From the NCBI GenBank assembly GCA_013176395.1, contig JABMLP010000005.1:1860001-1924000 (forward strand): a stretch of DNA of 64,000 nt. The letters are read 5' to 3'. The position numbers and the translations under genes are program-made. Each line of letters starts with the position of its first letter. Within the stretch, counting starts at the first letter, position 1. Positions 33,612-45,294 of the stretch are shown here, one piece after another. The DNA comes from Venturia oleaginea (Eukaryota; Ascomycota; Dothideomycetes; Venturiales; Venturiaceae). The notes beneath the pieces were generated by a model. That model was not told where the DNA came from. It made no database searches and saw only the letters and a program-made list of their open reading frames with translations.

Positions 33612-34505
33612 CTACCATATCCTCCGTGCCATTCTTTTCTTGACTGCAGGACTCACATAGACGAGCCAATTGTCGCCCGCCCTGAGATCTGTGTTCCTCA
33701 CAGACACTATATTCTCTAACTCACTTCGCTTTCGCTTCTCCATCCAGCCCTTCGTCTTGTTGGCTGCAGTATCATATTCCGTCTCTACTACCTCTTCCTT
33801 ATCGTCCTCGATGCGTCCCATAGGACTGGCTCCGCCAACTGGGGTAAATCCTGGACCTGATATAGTCGCTGGCGGCCAGTGACTGCCTAACACTGTCACT
33901 GGGAGTGGAGGAATATGGAACGCTGGCGGTATGTTAGGGACCGGTTTCTCAACATGAGGCCCGAAGGATATGGCTATGATCTTGAGAGTTGGAAAGTCGA
34001 GGCCGAGGGAAGTGAACCAGTTCTTGACATGATATTCTGTGAGGAAGGAAGGATTGATAGAGTGAGCCACGACTGTCCGAATGAGGAGGGCATTGTGAGG
34101 ACCGATGCTCGTGAGAAAGGATGCGCTGTACGTCGGCTTGAAGCCCACAGGGCCTGGAAGATTGTGAGTCGGTGTAAACTATAGGAGGGTCGCGGACATA
34201 CCGAGGAAGAAGCTGTTGTTTCCGTATAGAATGGCTACGGCTTCGAAATGTATCGCAGAGCACGTGCGGAGGATATTCGGAAAGATCTCTCTTCGAGGCT
34301 CGTGGGAATATGGCCCATGGTGACTTCGGAGACAGTCAGTGAGAACAGGTCAGGACACAATCGAGACAACATACCCAAGCCGGAAGGCACAGTCGGTCAC
34401 CAGGAGTTCTTCGTAGACGGCATTTCGCAGCTCGGATGGCAATTTCCAGAAACCGCGAACCAGTTTGCTGTCATCAGGCGCTTGCGAATGCGAATCGACA
34501 TCCAT
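33612..34505 (-). CDS. 2EXR/F-box-like fungal protein of unknown function
   Basis: Minus-strand exons 34505-34375, 34323-34202 and 34153-33612 give 264 aa. Near residues 19-35 it has FWKLPSELRNAVYEELL, the signature of a large fungal family whose opening resembles an F-box/2EXR motif. The next conserved block, NILRTCSAIHFEAVAILYGN, fits the same family (often written LLRTCRQIHAEA.PILYG). The C-terminal 80 residues are charged and less conserved. Functions in this expanded family are mostly unknown. Introns are 51 and 48 bp with GTATGT donors. It is transcribed divergently from the tryptophan synthase gene, with 459 bp between the starts. Confidence 0.78.
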
Positions 34506-34964
34506 GGCGTTGGTGTGAGTGAGGAACGGAGTTCGGAAAGGGAGAAGCACTGTTGGTGAGGTAAGGAGTAGTCTAGTCGACAATGTCTTTGAAGTAGTAG
34601 TGGCCTCCGTGTTCTTGTTTATCCGTGGTGATTGAGAGATAAATTAGATTAATCTCCATGGGCGATTCAGCCTCATGAGAATCCCGCCCTCAGCCACCAC
34701 CAATTTTGAGGACCCTTGATTTGACAGTCCACAGTCATTCCTGTAGATTTAGTGGACACCGCCCAATGATCGCTGTGTGCCCGCTAGCCTATGAGGGACA
34801 TGGTGGGACAAAAAGAGTCACTGGAAACAGTCACAATTGACTTTGTATACAACAACTGACAAGACCATTCTTGGTCCTCCAAATTCTGACTAACCAATAC
34901 TCGATCTTTCTAGTCAATCGACCCCATTCCACACCTCAATTGCACTAAACATACATCTCCCACC
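34506..34964. promoter_or_regulatory. Divergent promoter region between 2EXR-like gene and TRP5
   Basis: The 459-bp spacer holds both promoters. I looked for the amino-acid-control motif TGACTC/GAGTCA of Gcn4/CPC1 and saw only partial matches (TGACTA at 34888 and AGTCA at 34818), so this regulation is not shown. Confidence 0.4.
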
Positions 34965-37348
34965 ATGGAGGCAATCAAAAGCACCTTCGCCAGGTGCAAG
35001 AAAGAGCAGAGAGTATGATCGAGCTGGATGGAACATAGCCATGTACTGACAATTAACAGTCTGCTCTCGTCACCTATGTCACCGCAGGATTCCCCACTGC
35101 GGCAGAAACGCCAGATATTATGCTGGCCATGGAGGCTGGCGGCGCAGGTACAATGCCTCAATAGAATAATTTGGCAAAGAGATACTAATATGCACCCCTC
35201 CAGACATAATTGAACTCGGAATGCCCTTCACGGATCCAATCGCAGACGGCCCTACAATCCAAAAGTCGAATACACAAGCATTGAAGAATGGAGTCACAAC
35301 CACATCGACCCTACAGATGGTTCGCGATGCAAGGAAACGAGGCCTCAAAGCTCCAGTTATGCTCATGGGATACTACAACCCCGTTCTGAGCTATGGGGAA
35401 GAGAGGATGATGAAAGACGCGAGAGAGGCAGGCGCAGACGGTTTCATTATCGTTGATTTGCCACCAGAGGAAGCTGTGAAGTTCAGGAATTACTGCAAAG
35501 GCTCAGGGTGAGTTTACATGCTGGAACTTAGGTTTACTGGATACTGATTTTGATATCAAAGACTCTCCTACGTCCCTCTCATCGCACCAAGCACCTCGGA
35601 ATCACGCATGAAGCTTCTTTGCAAAATTGCAGATTCCTTCATATACGTTGTATCTCGCATGGGCGTCACTGGCGCCACCGGATCCATGAACGCAGCGCTG
35701 CCCGAATTGGTGGACCGAGTAAAGGCATTATCAGAAAACGTACCAGCAGCCGTAGGATTTGGTGTCAGCACGCGAGATCACTTCGTCAGTGTAGGCAAAA
35801 TCGCAGATGGTGTCGTAATTGGCAGTCAGATCATAACGACATTGGCGAATGCTCCAGCAGGACAAGGCGCTAAGAAGGTCGAGGAATACTGCTCGCAAAT
35901 CACTGGACGCTCGAACAAACAGGATGGCCTTACACGAGAGGTTGGCATCATTGAGACGCTGAATGCTGCGAAAGAGCCCAGTGGCGAGAATGTGCACGTC
36001 GATGGAGTCATCCGTGATGGTGATGTTCCTGATGGCCCAGGTTTGGCTGACCAAATCGAGGCACTCAATGTGACTGGCGATTCTAGTGCTACCCCTTCGC
36101 GTTTTGGCGAATTTGGAGGACAGTATGTTCCTGAGTCACTCATGGATTGCTTAGCAGAGCTCGAAGATTGCTTCAATAAAGCAAAGGATGACCCAGCATT
36201 CTGGAAAGAGTACGAATCATACTATCCATGGATGGGACGACCAGGACAACTTCATTTGGCTGAACGACTCACCGAGCATGCCGGAGGTGCGAACATCTGG
36301 TTGAAGCGTGAGGACCTCAACCACACCGGCAGTCACAAGATCAACAACGCTTTAGGCCAAATTCTGCTTGCACGAAGAATGGGCAAAACTGAAATCATCG
36401 CAGAGACTGGCGCAGGTCAACACGGTGTCGCAACCGCCACCGTCTGTGCCAAATTCGGCATGAAATGCACTATCTACATGGGAGCCGAAGACGTTCGCCG
36501 ACAGGCTCTCAACGTCTTCCGAATCAAGCTTCTAGGAGCTCAAGTCATTGCCGTCGAAGCAGGAACCCAAACGCTTCGTGACGCCGTCAACGAAGCCATG
36601 CGCGCCTGGGTCGTCAAGCTTTCCACGACGCATTACATTATTGGGTCTGCAATTGGACCTCACCCCTTCCCAACCATCGTGCGAACCTTTCAATCAGTCA
36701 TCGGAAATGAGACAAAGTCACAAATGCAAGCGAAACGTGGTAAACTACCCGATGCCGTTGTTGCATGTGTCGGTGGTGGCAGCAACGCCACAGGAATGTT
36801 CTACCCCTTCTCCAAAGACCTCAGCGTCAAACTCCTAGGTGTCGAAGCTGGCGGTGATGGTGTCGACACAATGAGACACAGCGCCACGCTCGTCGGTGGC
36901 ACGAAAGGTGTCCTCCACGGCGTCCGTACCTACGTCCTCCAAGACCAGCATGGCCAGATCCAAGATACCCATTCCGTCTCTGCTGGTCTCGATTACCCGG
37001 GTGTTGGTCCCGAACTGGCTTCCTGGAAGGATACCGACCGTGCCAAGTTCGTTGCTGCGACTGATTCTGAGGCTTTTATCGGCTTCCGATTGTTGAGTCA
37101 GCTTGAGGGTATCATTCCTGCTCTTGAGACTGCTCATGCTGTTTGGGGTGCTATGGAGCTTGCGAAGACGATGAAAAAGGACCAGGATATCGTCATTTGC
37201 TTGAGTGGACGAGGCGACAAGGATGTTCAGAGTGTCGCTGATGAGTTGCCCAAGTTGGGTCCTGGCATCGGTTGGGATTTGAGATGTAAGTGTCCTTTCC
37301 TCCCCTTTATGATCATGAGATATCTGCTAAATTGTTCTAGTTTGAGTA
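34965..37348 (+). CDS. TRP5: Bifunctional tryptophan synthase (alpha-beta fusion)
   Basis: Exons 34965-35012, 35060-35147, 35204-35507, 35562-37285 and 37341-37348 give 723 aa. It catalyses the last step of tryptophan synthesis: indole-glycerol phosphate to indole (alpha part), then indole plus serine to tryptophan (beta part). The alpha domain (about 1-265) carries the catalytic pair Glu49 (IIELGMPF) and Asp60 (DPIADGP), the same numbers as bacterial TrpA. A linker of about 60 residues leads to the PLP-dependent beta domain, starting [11 protein letters not shown], with Lys406 in [13 protein letters not shown] binding PLP and [10 protein letters not shown] binding its phosphate. The last exon is only 8 nt (after GWDLR it adds F-E-stop). 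The alpha-to-beta order in one chain is standard in fungi. Confidence 0.95.
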
Positions 37349-37899
37349 AGTTGAACCTGTCATTGACTTACCCAAGGGTTCACACAAAAGCTAGGTGTTC
37401 TTGATACTGGGATGTTATATAGATGATTTGTTATGATATGATACGGATTCATTTCCCGGACGACCTTCTCCGTTCTCCTGCAAGCTACGCCGCGCCTTTG
37501 ACACATGTCCATCTATCCCAAAAACAAACGTCGGGCTGGTAGCTTCATATGAAGACGAAATTTCAATCAAAGAATGATAATAGTGAAGGAGAAGTAGTGG
37601 CGTCTCAAGATTCGACGAAGCGCTGATCCTAGGAAAACACGTCTATTTCCCGGTCGATATTGATTAACTTTGGACAATTTTGAAGAAGGATATCGCCAGG
37701 AAATGATCGATATCGATGGGGACCTGGAAGGGCTGCAATAAAATGGGTTGATCCTTGGCGGGCATGAACTGATAAGACCACTGTGGCACGACACATTGAC
37801 AAATTCACAATCATATTCTCATGCTATTCCTGTCCTCAGACACGGATCATAATCATCAACTTTTCCTAAACCATCACTCATCCGCTATCAACGAGAACC
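37349..37899. other. Convergent intergenic region between TRP5 and TSR1
   Basis: It holds the 3' ends of two convergent genes. No gene or repeat is supported. Confidence 0.45.
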
Positions 37900-40550
37900 T
37901 CACGGTCCAAACACCCGAGGCGTAGCACCCATCTTAACAAGTTCCGGCGCCTCCTCAACATCCATCTCCTTCCCCTCCATCTCCTCCACAACCCCAGCAT
38001 CAACCTCTTCATCAAGCAGACCCCTCCAAACTCTAGCCTGTCTCGGCCAAACCCTCTTATACAAACTAACAGCAACAGCATCCTGCGGATTAATCTTGCC
38101 ATCAAATGCAGCCTTGTAATAACCATGTGTACCCAGCGAATCACGAATGAACCCACTTCGACCGCGTCTTGTCCACAGTTGAAGTGCCTTGAACCAAGCC
38201 ACATCTTCGGCGTTGAAGAACATGTAACGGACTGTAACGACCTTCTTGTGGATTTTGTAGGGAGCACCAGTGAGAACGATGCGCTTGGCGATGACGCGGT
38301 TGTGAGATGGTGGGAGAGAGGTACCAGTGCCGATAAGGGAGAGTTCATGTGTTGTAGGTGAGCGGCGGAAGAAGAGGGCGGGTACGGAACCCCATGTCAA
38401 AGGTGCGATGAAGGATGCGATCGCTGTGCGGCCAGGATGGAGATATCGCTGGAATTTGTGGACATCGTTGGATGTGTTTCCGGCGTCTGAGAAAAGGGGG
38501 TTGATGACAAAGCGTCTCGGGCCAACTTGCATGATCAATTCTGTTTTCGACCTGAGAGGCGCTTTGAGGTCGGATTTGAGGGTAATGCTGTAGTTTACTG
38601 CTGTTCGTTTGTGTTCGTGGCGGAGAAGGGAGAACATTGATAGATGTTTGTCATGAGAGTGGGTTTGTTGGAGGGAGAGGGGAACGCCGCGAAGTTGGAT
38701 GTTGACCCGAGTTCCTGGTTGGATGCCGCCCTGAGAAGCTTCCTTGGTAATTCTGTTTTTGGCGTTTTTGTAGTCTGCGATTTCAAGTAGTCTTCTCCAT
38801 TCGGTGGGTTCGTAGATTCTGTCTTCTTCCGTCTCCCATTGACTTGTCTTCAGACTCTTGAGTCCTCGGTATTTGATCAGACGCTCTCGTGCTAGCACAT
38901 TTGGTTCAAGCTCGACCTCGTCTGGGAACTCGAGATCATCGGCGGCCTCTTCTTTTCGCGACGCTCGGTAGGCGGCGATCTGGTCAGCCTCATCTTCAGG
39001 CGATGGATCGAGGAACATCTCAGACTGCGGATATTCAGACGGCCCTCCAGCTTCTGTTGGCTCCCTCATATTGATGTCTTCGAATACTCCGTCTGCAGGA
39101 CCCATCGTTCTATCGACCACTGGCTCCATATCCATCTCCTCGTCCACGTCTTCAAGGTCAGAGCCATCATCTGACATGTCATCGATGAACCACGCAGCTT
39201 GGTATTTTGACGTTCCTCGGGGCAGCCGTTTGGGCGCATTGTCGGGTAATTTTGTCTCCTCGTCCGAGAAATAGTGATGGTCATCCAACAGGACTCCTTT
39301 CCGCTCAGTCGGTGCGAGTGAAACAGCATAATCAGCCATGTCATCCATGACTATCTCTTCTGGAGCCAATTCTTCTAACGTGTCTCTGTCTTCAGAAGGC
39401 TCAGCCAGTAGCGCATCTGGTTCCTCGCCATCCACAGACATTGCCTCGACCTTAGGCTTCTTCGTCTTCAAGGGAGCTGCCGTGATTCTCTCAATCTGAA
39501 AGTCGCCCCAATCGCCAACTTGTAACAGCCTGTCTGCCTTCAAACCTTTGCCTCTGACCACACCAGTGAGTATGACTTCTCCCAGGCCATCTTCGCTGAC
39601 CGCCTGCTTGGCAGACGGCCACTGTAGATTCTCTACCACCATCCAGCTTCTTTCTTCCCGCCATCTGATACCCTTCGGAACTGTGGAGCAAAGCGAGCGC
39701 ACAACGTTCAGGCATTCCTGCCTCGAGTCCAGTGAGTTAATTTTCTCAATTGTAGGAAAGAAGTGTGTGATAAACGACCTGAGCGAAGCAGCAATCTGCG
39801 GCCTCTTCTTCGCTGGCTCAACAGCGTCAAGTCTCTATGCTATGTTAGTCCTTGTCCATATCCATAAAAGAGTATCCATGAAAGCATACCTGAACCACAG
39901 TGACCACATTCGATATACCTTGTCCCTCAATACTCCTTAGTATCAATTCGCCGTATTCATCCACCTCTTTCTTTGCAGAAACAACTAGAACCACAAAGTC
40001 CGCTGCCCTACAGACCTCCAGTACTGCCAACAAGTCTCTTTTCACAGCGCAAAACGCTACATTCTGCTTGAACCTCTCCACGAAGGCTTTGACCATGCCA
40101 TCGCAATGTTTCAAATCATCCTCTTTGACCTCCACACCCTCATACAAGCTCTTTACCGCAACGTCCGGGTCTACATCCGTCGTAAGTGGAACAACCGCCA
40201 CAATCCTGGGCGCCCCATCCTTCCCAGCAAAAATATTCGTCGTTCGTGCGAGCTGCGCAGACTGTGTAATCCGTTTCTGCTTCGCCTGGTTGCGGCGGGC
40301 GAGTTTGGTGGCTACTTGCTGGGAGGGGGTTTTGCGCGTGCCTTTTTCTAGACCTTCGATTTTGCCTATCTCACAAATAGCAAGTTAGATACGTGGTTTT
40401 TTCGGGAAAATAGAGTGTTGTAAGGTGTGTCCAACCTTTTGCCTTTTCCTTCAATGCTCCTTTACTCAAATGCTTCGTCTTGAACGCCTTTTGATTTATT
40501 TTCGTGGTGCTTCGGTGCGAATGGCCCGCTTGGCTAGGAATGGGCGCCAT
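37900..40550 (-). CDS. TSR1: Ribosome biogenesis factor Tsr1
   Basis: Minus-strand exons 40550-40436, 40365-39890 and 39834-37900 give 841 aa. Tsr1 is a GTPase-like factor without GTPase activity that binds pre-40S particles and supports 20S pre-rRNA maturation and their export and proofreading. The N-terminus is basic (HRSTTKINQKAFKTKHLSKG), as in yeast Tsr1. A G-domain-like region and AARP2CN region follow, then an acidic stretch (about 380-500) and the C-terminal DUF663 region with FRRSPTTHELSLIGTG, RIVLTGAPYKIHKK, VRYMFFNAEDV and DSLGTHGYYKAAFDG, which are diagnostic. The start at MAPIPSQAG gives the family N-terminus; upstream in-frame sequence lacks an ATG. It lies head-to-tail with PRM1. 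Confidence 0.93.
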
Positions 40551-41010
40551 GCTAGGTGGACCTGCTTTGAATCGGAAGGGGATTGAGGACGCCAGATTTG
40601 CTGTTGGTTTTGCAGAAGCTGCCGGCCTGAATGGTAGAGAAAAATGCACCTCGTCAGAGTATTATCGATAAGGGGTTTTATCGCGGAGGCGCTCGGGTCT
40701 GGCGTCTGGCGATGTATATTTCACTCTTACTTGAAATTACAATGATTGAATAAACCGTACATTAATAAACATTTATTTTGTCTCCTGACAGCAAATGGAT
40801 ACCCTTGCGACAAGCCAGTCTCGTGCCTACCAAAATTCTCAACCTCATAGGCATCCAGCCTATAAGAACACCGGCGCAATGCTAAAAACAAAGAAACTTC
40901 CCGTAAACCATGATATAATGGGAGCAAATCTCATCTCTCGCAAGGAGGGTATCCAACGCCGACGCTAATGCTATGTACAAATCGACCCCAAACACTTCAA
41001 AATGTTCTGA
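40551..41010. other. Intergenic between PRM1 and TSR1
   Basis: Upstream region of TSR1 and 3' end of PRM1; no additional gene seen. Confidence 0.4.
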
Positions 41011-43212
41011 TCAAATAAAACCAGCCCCCTTCTCATTCGTGTAGTTCGAGGGAGCCTCCCTTCGACCGAGACTATTCCCTATAGGCCACCCCGAAGCAGA
41101 AGAGTCTCTCTTCTCCTGCTGAATTTCATCTTCTGCAGCACGACGCTGAAATGGATGTGGGTTGAGTGCATACGGCGCATGCGCATTAACATCAGCATTC
41201 TGTGCGTACGAGGGTGGCGGCGCAGTAATATCGACATCGCGGGGGAGATTTTGTAACTCGTGGTTGGTGGGTGCGTCGTAGTCATGACCAGCTTCGGCTC
41301 GAACCTTTTCATGGCCGTTGAACTTGATCAAGGCTGTGGCCAGTCCTGAGAAGCAAACGACGAGGTAGACGACTAGAATCATGGTGGAAATGATGGCTTC
41401 TTGATGGATGGCCTTCTCGAACCCGTTTGTCACTCTGGCAACAGTATCACTGATCTGATCTGCTGCTCCGCTCGACGGGTCTGCGAGGAAGTTCTGGGTT
41501 GAAGGGTCGTTGCTTTTCTGTGCTGCACCAGTGAGTGAAAAAGTTTGGTTGTCCAAGAGCGGAAATGCGATATGAGCATTATCGTGAACCCAGGTGAGAC
41601 CCTTTTCAATGCCCGCAATCTTGATGCCGATCAGACAGTTAAAGACCTCCTTAATTGGCGTGTAAAGTGGAGTGCCACCAAATGTCACATTGAGGATGTT
41701 CATGGTCTCATCCACGAACGTGTTGAGAGTATCGTTAACCGCCGAAGTGCTGGTACTGACCCATCCCAGAAGATCCTTGTTGAGTCGTTGAGTCTCTGAT
41801 TGAATCACCTCGTTGGTACCATCTGCCCAAGCCATGGAGGCATTGTCAAGTTTCTTGACCACCATGCCGGAGAAATCGGCGACTTGGTTGGTCAACGCTG
41901 GCACTTCCTTTTGAATGGCTCTAAGGAGTATCCATTGGCAGAAGCACGAGAAGAGACCGGCGAGACCCAAAGAAAGGATGAATAATGCAGCTGGCGAAGT
42001 CATGTAGGCTACAGCCCAGCGGGCTAGGATCTGTCGACGTTGAGAGCTAAATCGTTTGGCGAAGAATAAGCCAACTCGAGAGGTAGTGGGGCGAGATGCC
42101 ATGTATACAGCGTCCATTGGGTCCTGAGCTTGATTGCCAACAAGCCTGGAGCGCTCTCGCAGTCGTTGAAATCGCTTCACCTCCCAATATGCCATCGCGA
42201 AACAAGCCGCAATTGCAGCAATGATCAAAACGGCAATAAACACTTTCTTGGCAAACTGCTCAAGGTGCACAAGTTTGTCGAAAAAGTTGTTGATTCCATT
42301 GTTGTCCGAGCAAAACTTGAGGGCTTCTTTTCGCGGTACTGGAAACAGAGAGTCGCTGAACTGATACTTGCCCATGGAGTTGTCAATAAGTTTTTTGAGT
42401 TCCTCAAATGGCAAACGAATGACACCTTCCGTTTTGTTTTTGACCTGGTCGAACGTGGGAAGAGAGTTGTTGAGCTTATTCAGATCGTTGGTCATGTTGA
42501 TGGGAAATTTGAGATCCTTCAACTCGTTAATCTGCTTGGTGAAATCAATGGTTGGGGCTTTGGTGCCCAAAAACGTGTTGATGCCGGCAACGAATGCGTT
42601 GAGGTCTTTTTGGACGCTTGAACCGATTTTGCTGAGATCATCTCCAATCGCATCAGTCATGGAGGTGAGTTGTTTTTGGGCGGCCTCTAGTCCATCGATG
42701 ACTACGTGCAAACTGCCAGTGACCGCAAAGGTTGTCAGACAAAGGTAGGTGTTGGTCAACATGCCGATCCAAAAGACAATGAGCTCTTCGACGCCAGTGA
42801 TTGTGAGGGTTACCATGGTCTCCAAGCCGTTCACTGCTCTTGTGATTCCCTTGGCTGTCATCTTGTTGACGCCTGTTGACATGTAGTGCGGCATAGAGGC
42901 CATCGCACTTCCGACCCTTTCCACACTTGTGCAGGCGGATAGTGCTTCTCTGCGAGCAGATGCAAGACCGTTGTCAGTGCTGGCAATGGCGAGAAGAACG
43001 CGAACAAGAACTAGGAGAAGCAAGACAGTCCAGCGATTGATCCATACTTGAGAAAGCCTGGCTCGAAGACCCAGATACGGTGTGAGATATGGAGATTGGT
43101 TAGGTGTAGCTCGTAATTCGTCGGAGGTGCCATAGAAGTCCCGCGGTTCTTGACTGCCAGCAGGTGGAGGTATAGCAGGAAATACCTGTCGGTTGTCGAG
43201 AGATGCCATCAT
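41011..43212 (-). CDS. PRM1: Plasma membrane fusion protein Prm1
   Basis: A single exon of 733 aa from ATG 43212 (or 43209, the adjacent Met). Prm1 helps fuse plasma membranes during mating and, in filamentous fungi, hyphal or conidial anastomosis. Five hydrophobic segments are visible: WTVLLLLVLVRVLLAIA (about 60-77), LIVFWIGMLTNTYLCL (about 145-165), VFIAVLIIAAIAACFAM (about 325-345), AALFILSLGLAGLFSCF (about 410-430) and STMILVVYLVVCFSGLA (about 615-635). Between them are large Asn-rich loops with coiled regions, as in the family. The C-terminal tail is Pro/Asp/Asn-rich and cytosolic. The overall architecture and length match fungal Prm1. Confidence 0.9.
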   Translation of the reverse strand: MMASLDNRQVFPAIPPPAGSQEPRDFYGTSDELRATPNQSPYLTPYLGLRARLSQVWINRWTVLLLLVLVRVLLAIASTDNGLASARREALSACTSVERVGSAMASMPHYMSTGVNKMTAKGITRAVNGLETMVTLTITGVEELIVFWIGMLTNTYLCLTTFAVTGSLHVVIDGLEAAQKQLTSMTDAIGDDLSKIGSSVQKDLNAFVAGINTFLGTKAPTIDFTKQINELKDLKFPINMTNDLNKLNNSLPTFDQVKNKTEGVIRLPFEELKKLIDNSMGKYQFSDSLFPVPRKEALKFCSDNNGINNFFDKLVHLEQFAKKVFIAVLIIAAIAACFAMAYWEVKRFQRLRERSRLVGNQAQDPMDAVYMASRPTTSRVGLFFAKRFSSQRRQILARWAVAYMTSPAALFILSLGLAGLFSCFCQWILLRAIQKEVPALTNQVADFSGMVVKKLDNASMAWADGTNEVIQSETQRLNKDLLGWVSTSTSAVNDTLNTFVDETMNILNVTFGGTPLYTPIKEVFNCLIGIKIAGIEKGLTWVHDNAHIAFPLLDNQTFSLTGAAQKSNDPSTQNFLADPSSGAADQISDTVARVTNGFEKAIHQEAIISTMILVVYLVVCFSGLATALIKFNGHEKVRAEAGHDYDAPTNHELQNLPRDVDITAPPPSYAQNADVNAHAPYALNPHPFQRRAAEDEIQQEKRDSSASGWPIGNSLGRREAPSNYTNEKGAGFI

Positions 43213-44887
43213 GGAGATGATTTGGGAGGCGGTCGGCGCAGTGCTTGGAAAATCGATATGAATCAACCAGCCAGTGGTTTTTCTGTGAGATCTAAGACGT
43301 TGTTGGAGTAGTGAAAGAGATATTAAACCCGCTCGCAGGTGTTCAATGATTAAAAAATGTTATTGAAGCAAACTGAATAGAGAAAGGAAAGATTATTGCG
43401 GAGTAGGAAGGGAACACAACAAACCAGCAATAAGAGGACAATAACAATGAATGAATAGTAAAGGAGCAGGTAAGCTATTCATGAACAATCATAGCGCCTG
43501 ACAATGGATCCACTTAAAACAGTTGCTTGTGCCCAGCACTGGTGAAGAGCCGCTCTAGAAATACTTACCACCTGACTTACTCGCGCGTAGCCAGTCATCG
43601 CGGCCAACTGGTAAGCCACTTCGAGAATGTGTGTCGAAACAATGCGGACTCATTGTTTCACCTGTCGCTGAGGACATGTCGAAAATAGGTCTTGAGCCTT
43701 TCGCCGTTAAGCGCCGAAGAATTGTCTCGAGCTTCCACAGCCAATCAAGTTCGGGTACCTACGTCCAAAGAATGTTGCCGGATGCGACACCGAGGAGTAC
43801 AGAAGAGAGAAGCGTTGTAGTTGACGGTGAAGGGCATCGCTCTGTATGCAACGTGCGAGTTGCAGCTGCTTCAGTTACTCCGTGAGGCAGCATTGACGCC
43901 CGGAAGCGTTGACAACCATTTGCACAGCCCTTGATTTGCGCTGCCGTTCGCTGTCACCAAGAAGATCTCTCATTGAAGAATGAAAAGGGATACAGTAATG
44001 TTGTTTCTTTCACGACCGATTCGTGAGGTTGAAGTGGATGGTCACGGTCGCGTTCAGGTTGTCTCTCTTTGGCCTCATCCCTTGCCCGTGCGACAGCGCT
44101 CCCCAAAAACAGCCGCTTGCAGCCAATCAACTACACATCAAACACTGCATCGAAACATGCCCAGATTCGCGTCCTGATGGATTCCACCGTTCTTGCGTGA
44201 TCAGTGGTTCAGCAAAGACTAGCACGAGGAATTTGGAATCTCAATCAGATGACCGTGTTGAATGCACTGCTGATCAGGGAAAGGTATGTGTTGAAGCAAA
44301 TTGGTAGCCATTGCTAGATACTTGCTCGAGTCTCTATTCCAACTCCATATGCTCTTTATCCAGTCGGCCTGTCTGAGACAAGGTTTGTGGGTATGTTCTA
44401 GATAGGTGGGGCAGATTCCCTTCAAAGATGTGGCAAAGCCTTGCACGGTGGAGTCTTGAGGTCGGCTGGATCTGATTGTATTGAACTTGTGTAGAGCTCT
44501 GTATAGACTTCCGAGCCTAATTTGAAAACATTTGTCTTGGGTAAGGGAGGAACAACGAGAATGATTGCACTGGACGTCCGCTCCTTCTTACCCATATTCC
44601 TCTAGGAGAGCAGGGCCTAAATTCTGCAGTTAGGACAATCTCTTCTTCGCTTCGCTTCGTAGATACTCTGAAAATGCCTATCAGTACGCAAGAAAAATCA
44701 TTAGAGCGATGGAGCTCAGACTCACCTTCTACTACCGGGTGAAGAAGGTCGAATGACAATCGTTCATATTTTCCGACTCTCCCCATACCATCGAATCTCC
44801 ACCTTCTTCAACCTTGACCAATTTAAGTAGTTCGGTCAAGGCCAATGAGAACGACTTTTCAAGACCAAACTTCCAGGACACCCAGAG
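43213..44887. other. Long intergenic region upstream of PRM1
   Basis: About 1.7 kb with scattered small ORFs (43631-43885, 43980-44307, 44517-44786) that show no domain. I do not see transposon ends. Confidence 0.4.
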
Positions 44888-45294
44888 CTATCCTTCGAAA
44901 TCAAAGTTGTGTGGGTCATGGACAATATTAGCAAAGGTCAATGGCGGGTTCCAAGCCCACTTTTGAGTGAACGTCTTCATTGTCTTGTTCAGGTCGTATT
45001 TGTCGGTGAGAACGAGCAGACACTTTAGCTTCGAAATGGGCATAGTTTCTGGAACTGCATCGAATTGGCCATGTATGACGGTAAGGATAAGTTCGAAAGC
45101 GTCTGGGTCATCTTCCGGGAAGCTGACCTCCTTCGCCGCAGCATCGCGTTCCACACGGAGCTGTGTATACGCATAACCTCAGAAAGCACTTGGAGGGACT
45201 TCAGAGGACGTTTCTCTGCGTCCTGACCAATACGAATGGTAAAGTTCGAGAGGCCTGGCGGCAAAGGAGAGAGTAGTGACTTTGTTGTGGCCAT
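44888..45294 (-). pseudogene. BTB/POZ-domain gene, frameshifted
   Basis: Reading from ATG 45294 gives a typical fungal BTB opening (NFTIRIGQDAEKRPLKSLQV, then IHSSVWNAML). The rest of the domain, KEVSFPEDDPDAFELILTVI and LVLTDKYDLNKTMK, follows in another frame and stops at 44888. The switch is at about 45150. Removing 17 nt (GTTATG...ACACAG) would restore a frame, but that is too short for an ascomycete intron and would delete conserved residues. The gene is also short at the C-terminus. A frameshift or small deletion is therefore the better explanation. BTB domains mediate dimerisation and Cul3 adaptor roles; no function is assigned to this copy. Confidence 0.6.

Noticed and set aside
45132..45184. 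A 17-nt intron in the BTB gene
   Set aside because: It would restore the frame but is far shorter than any functional ascomycete intron and removes conserved residues.
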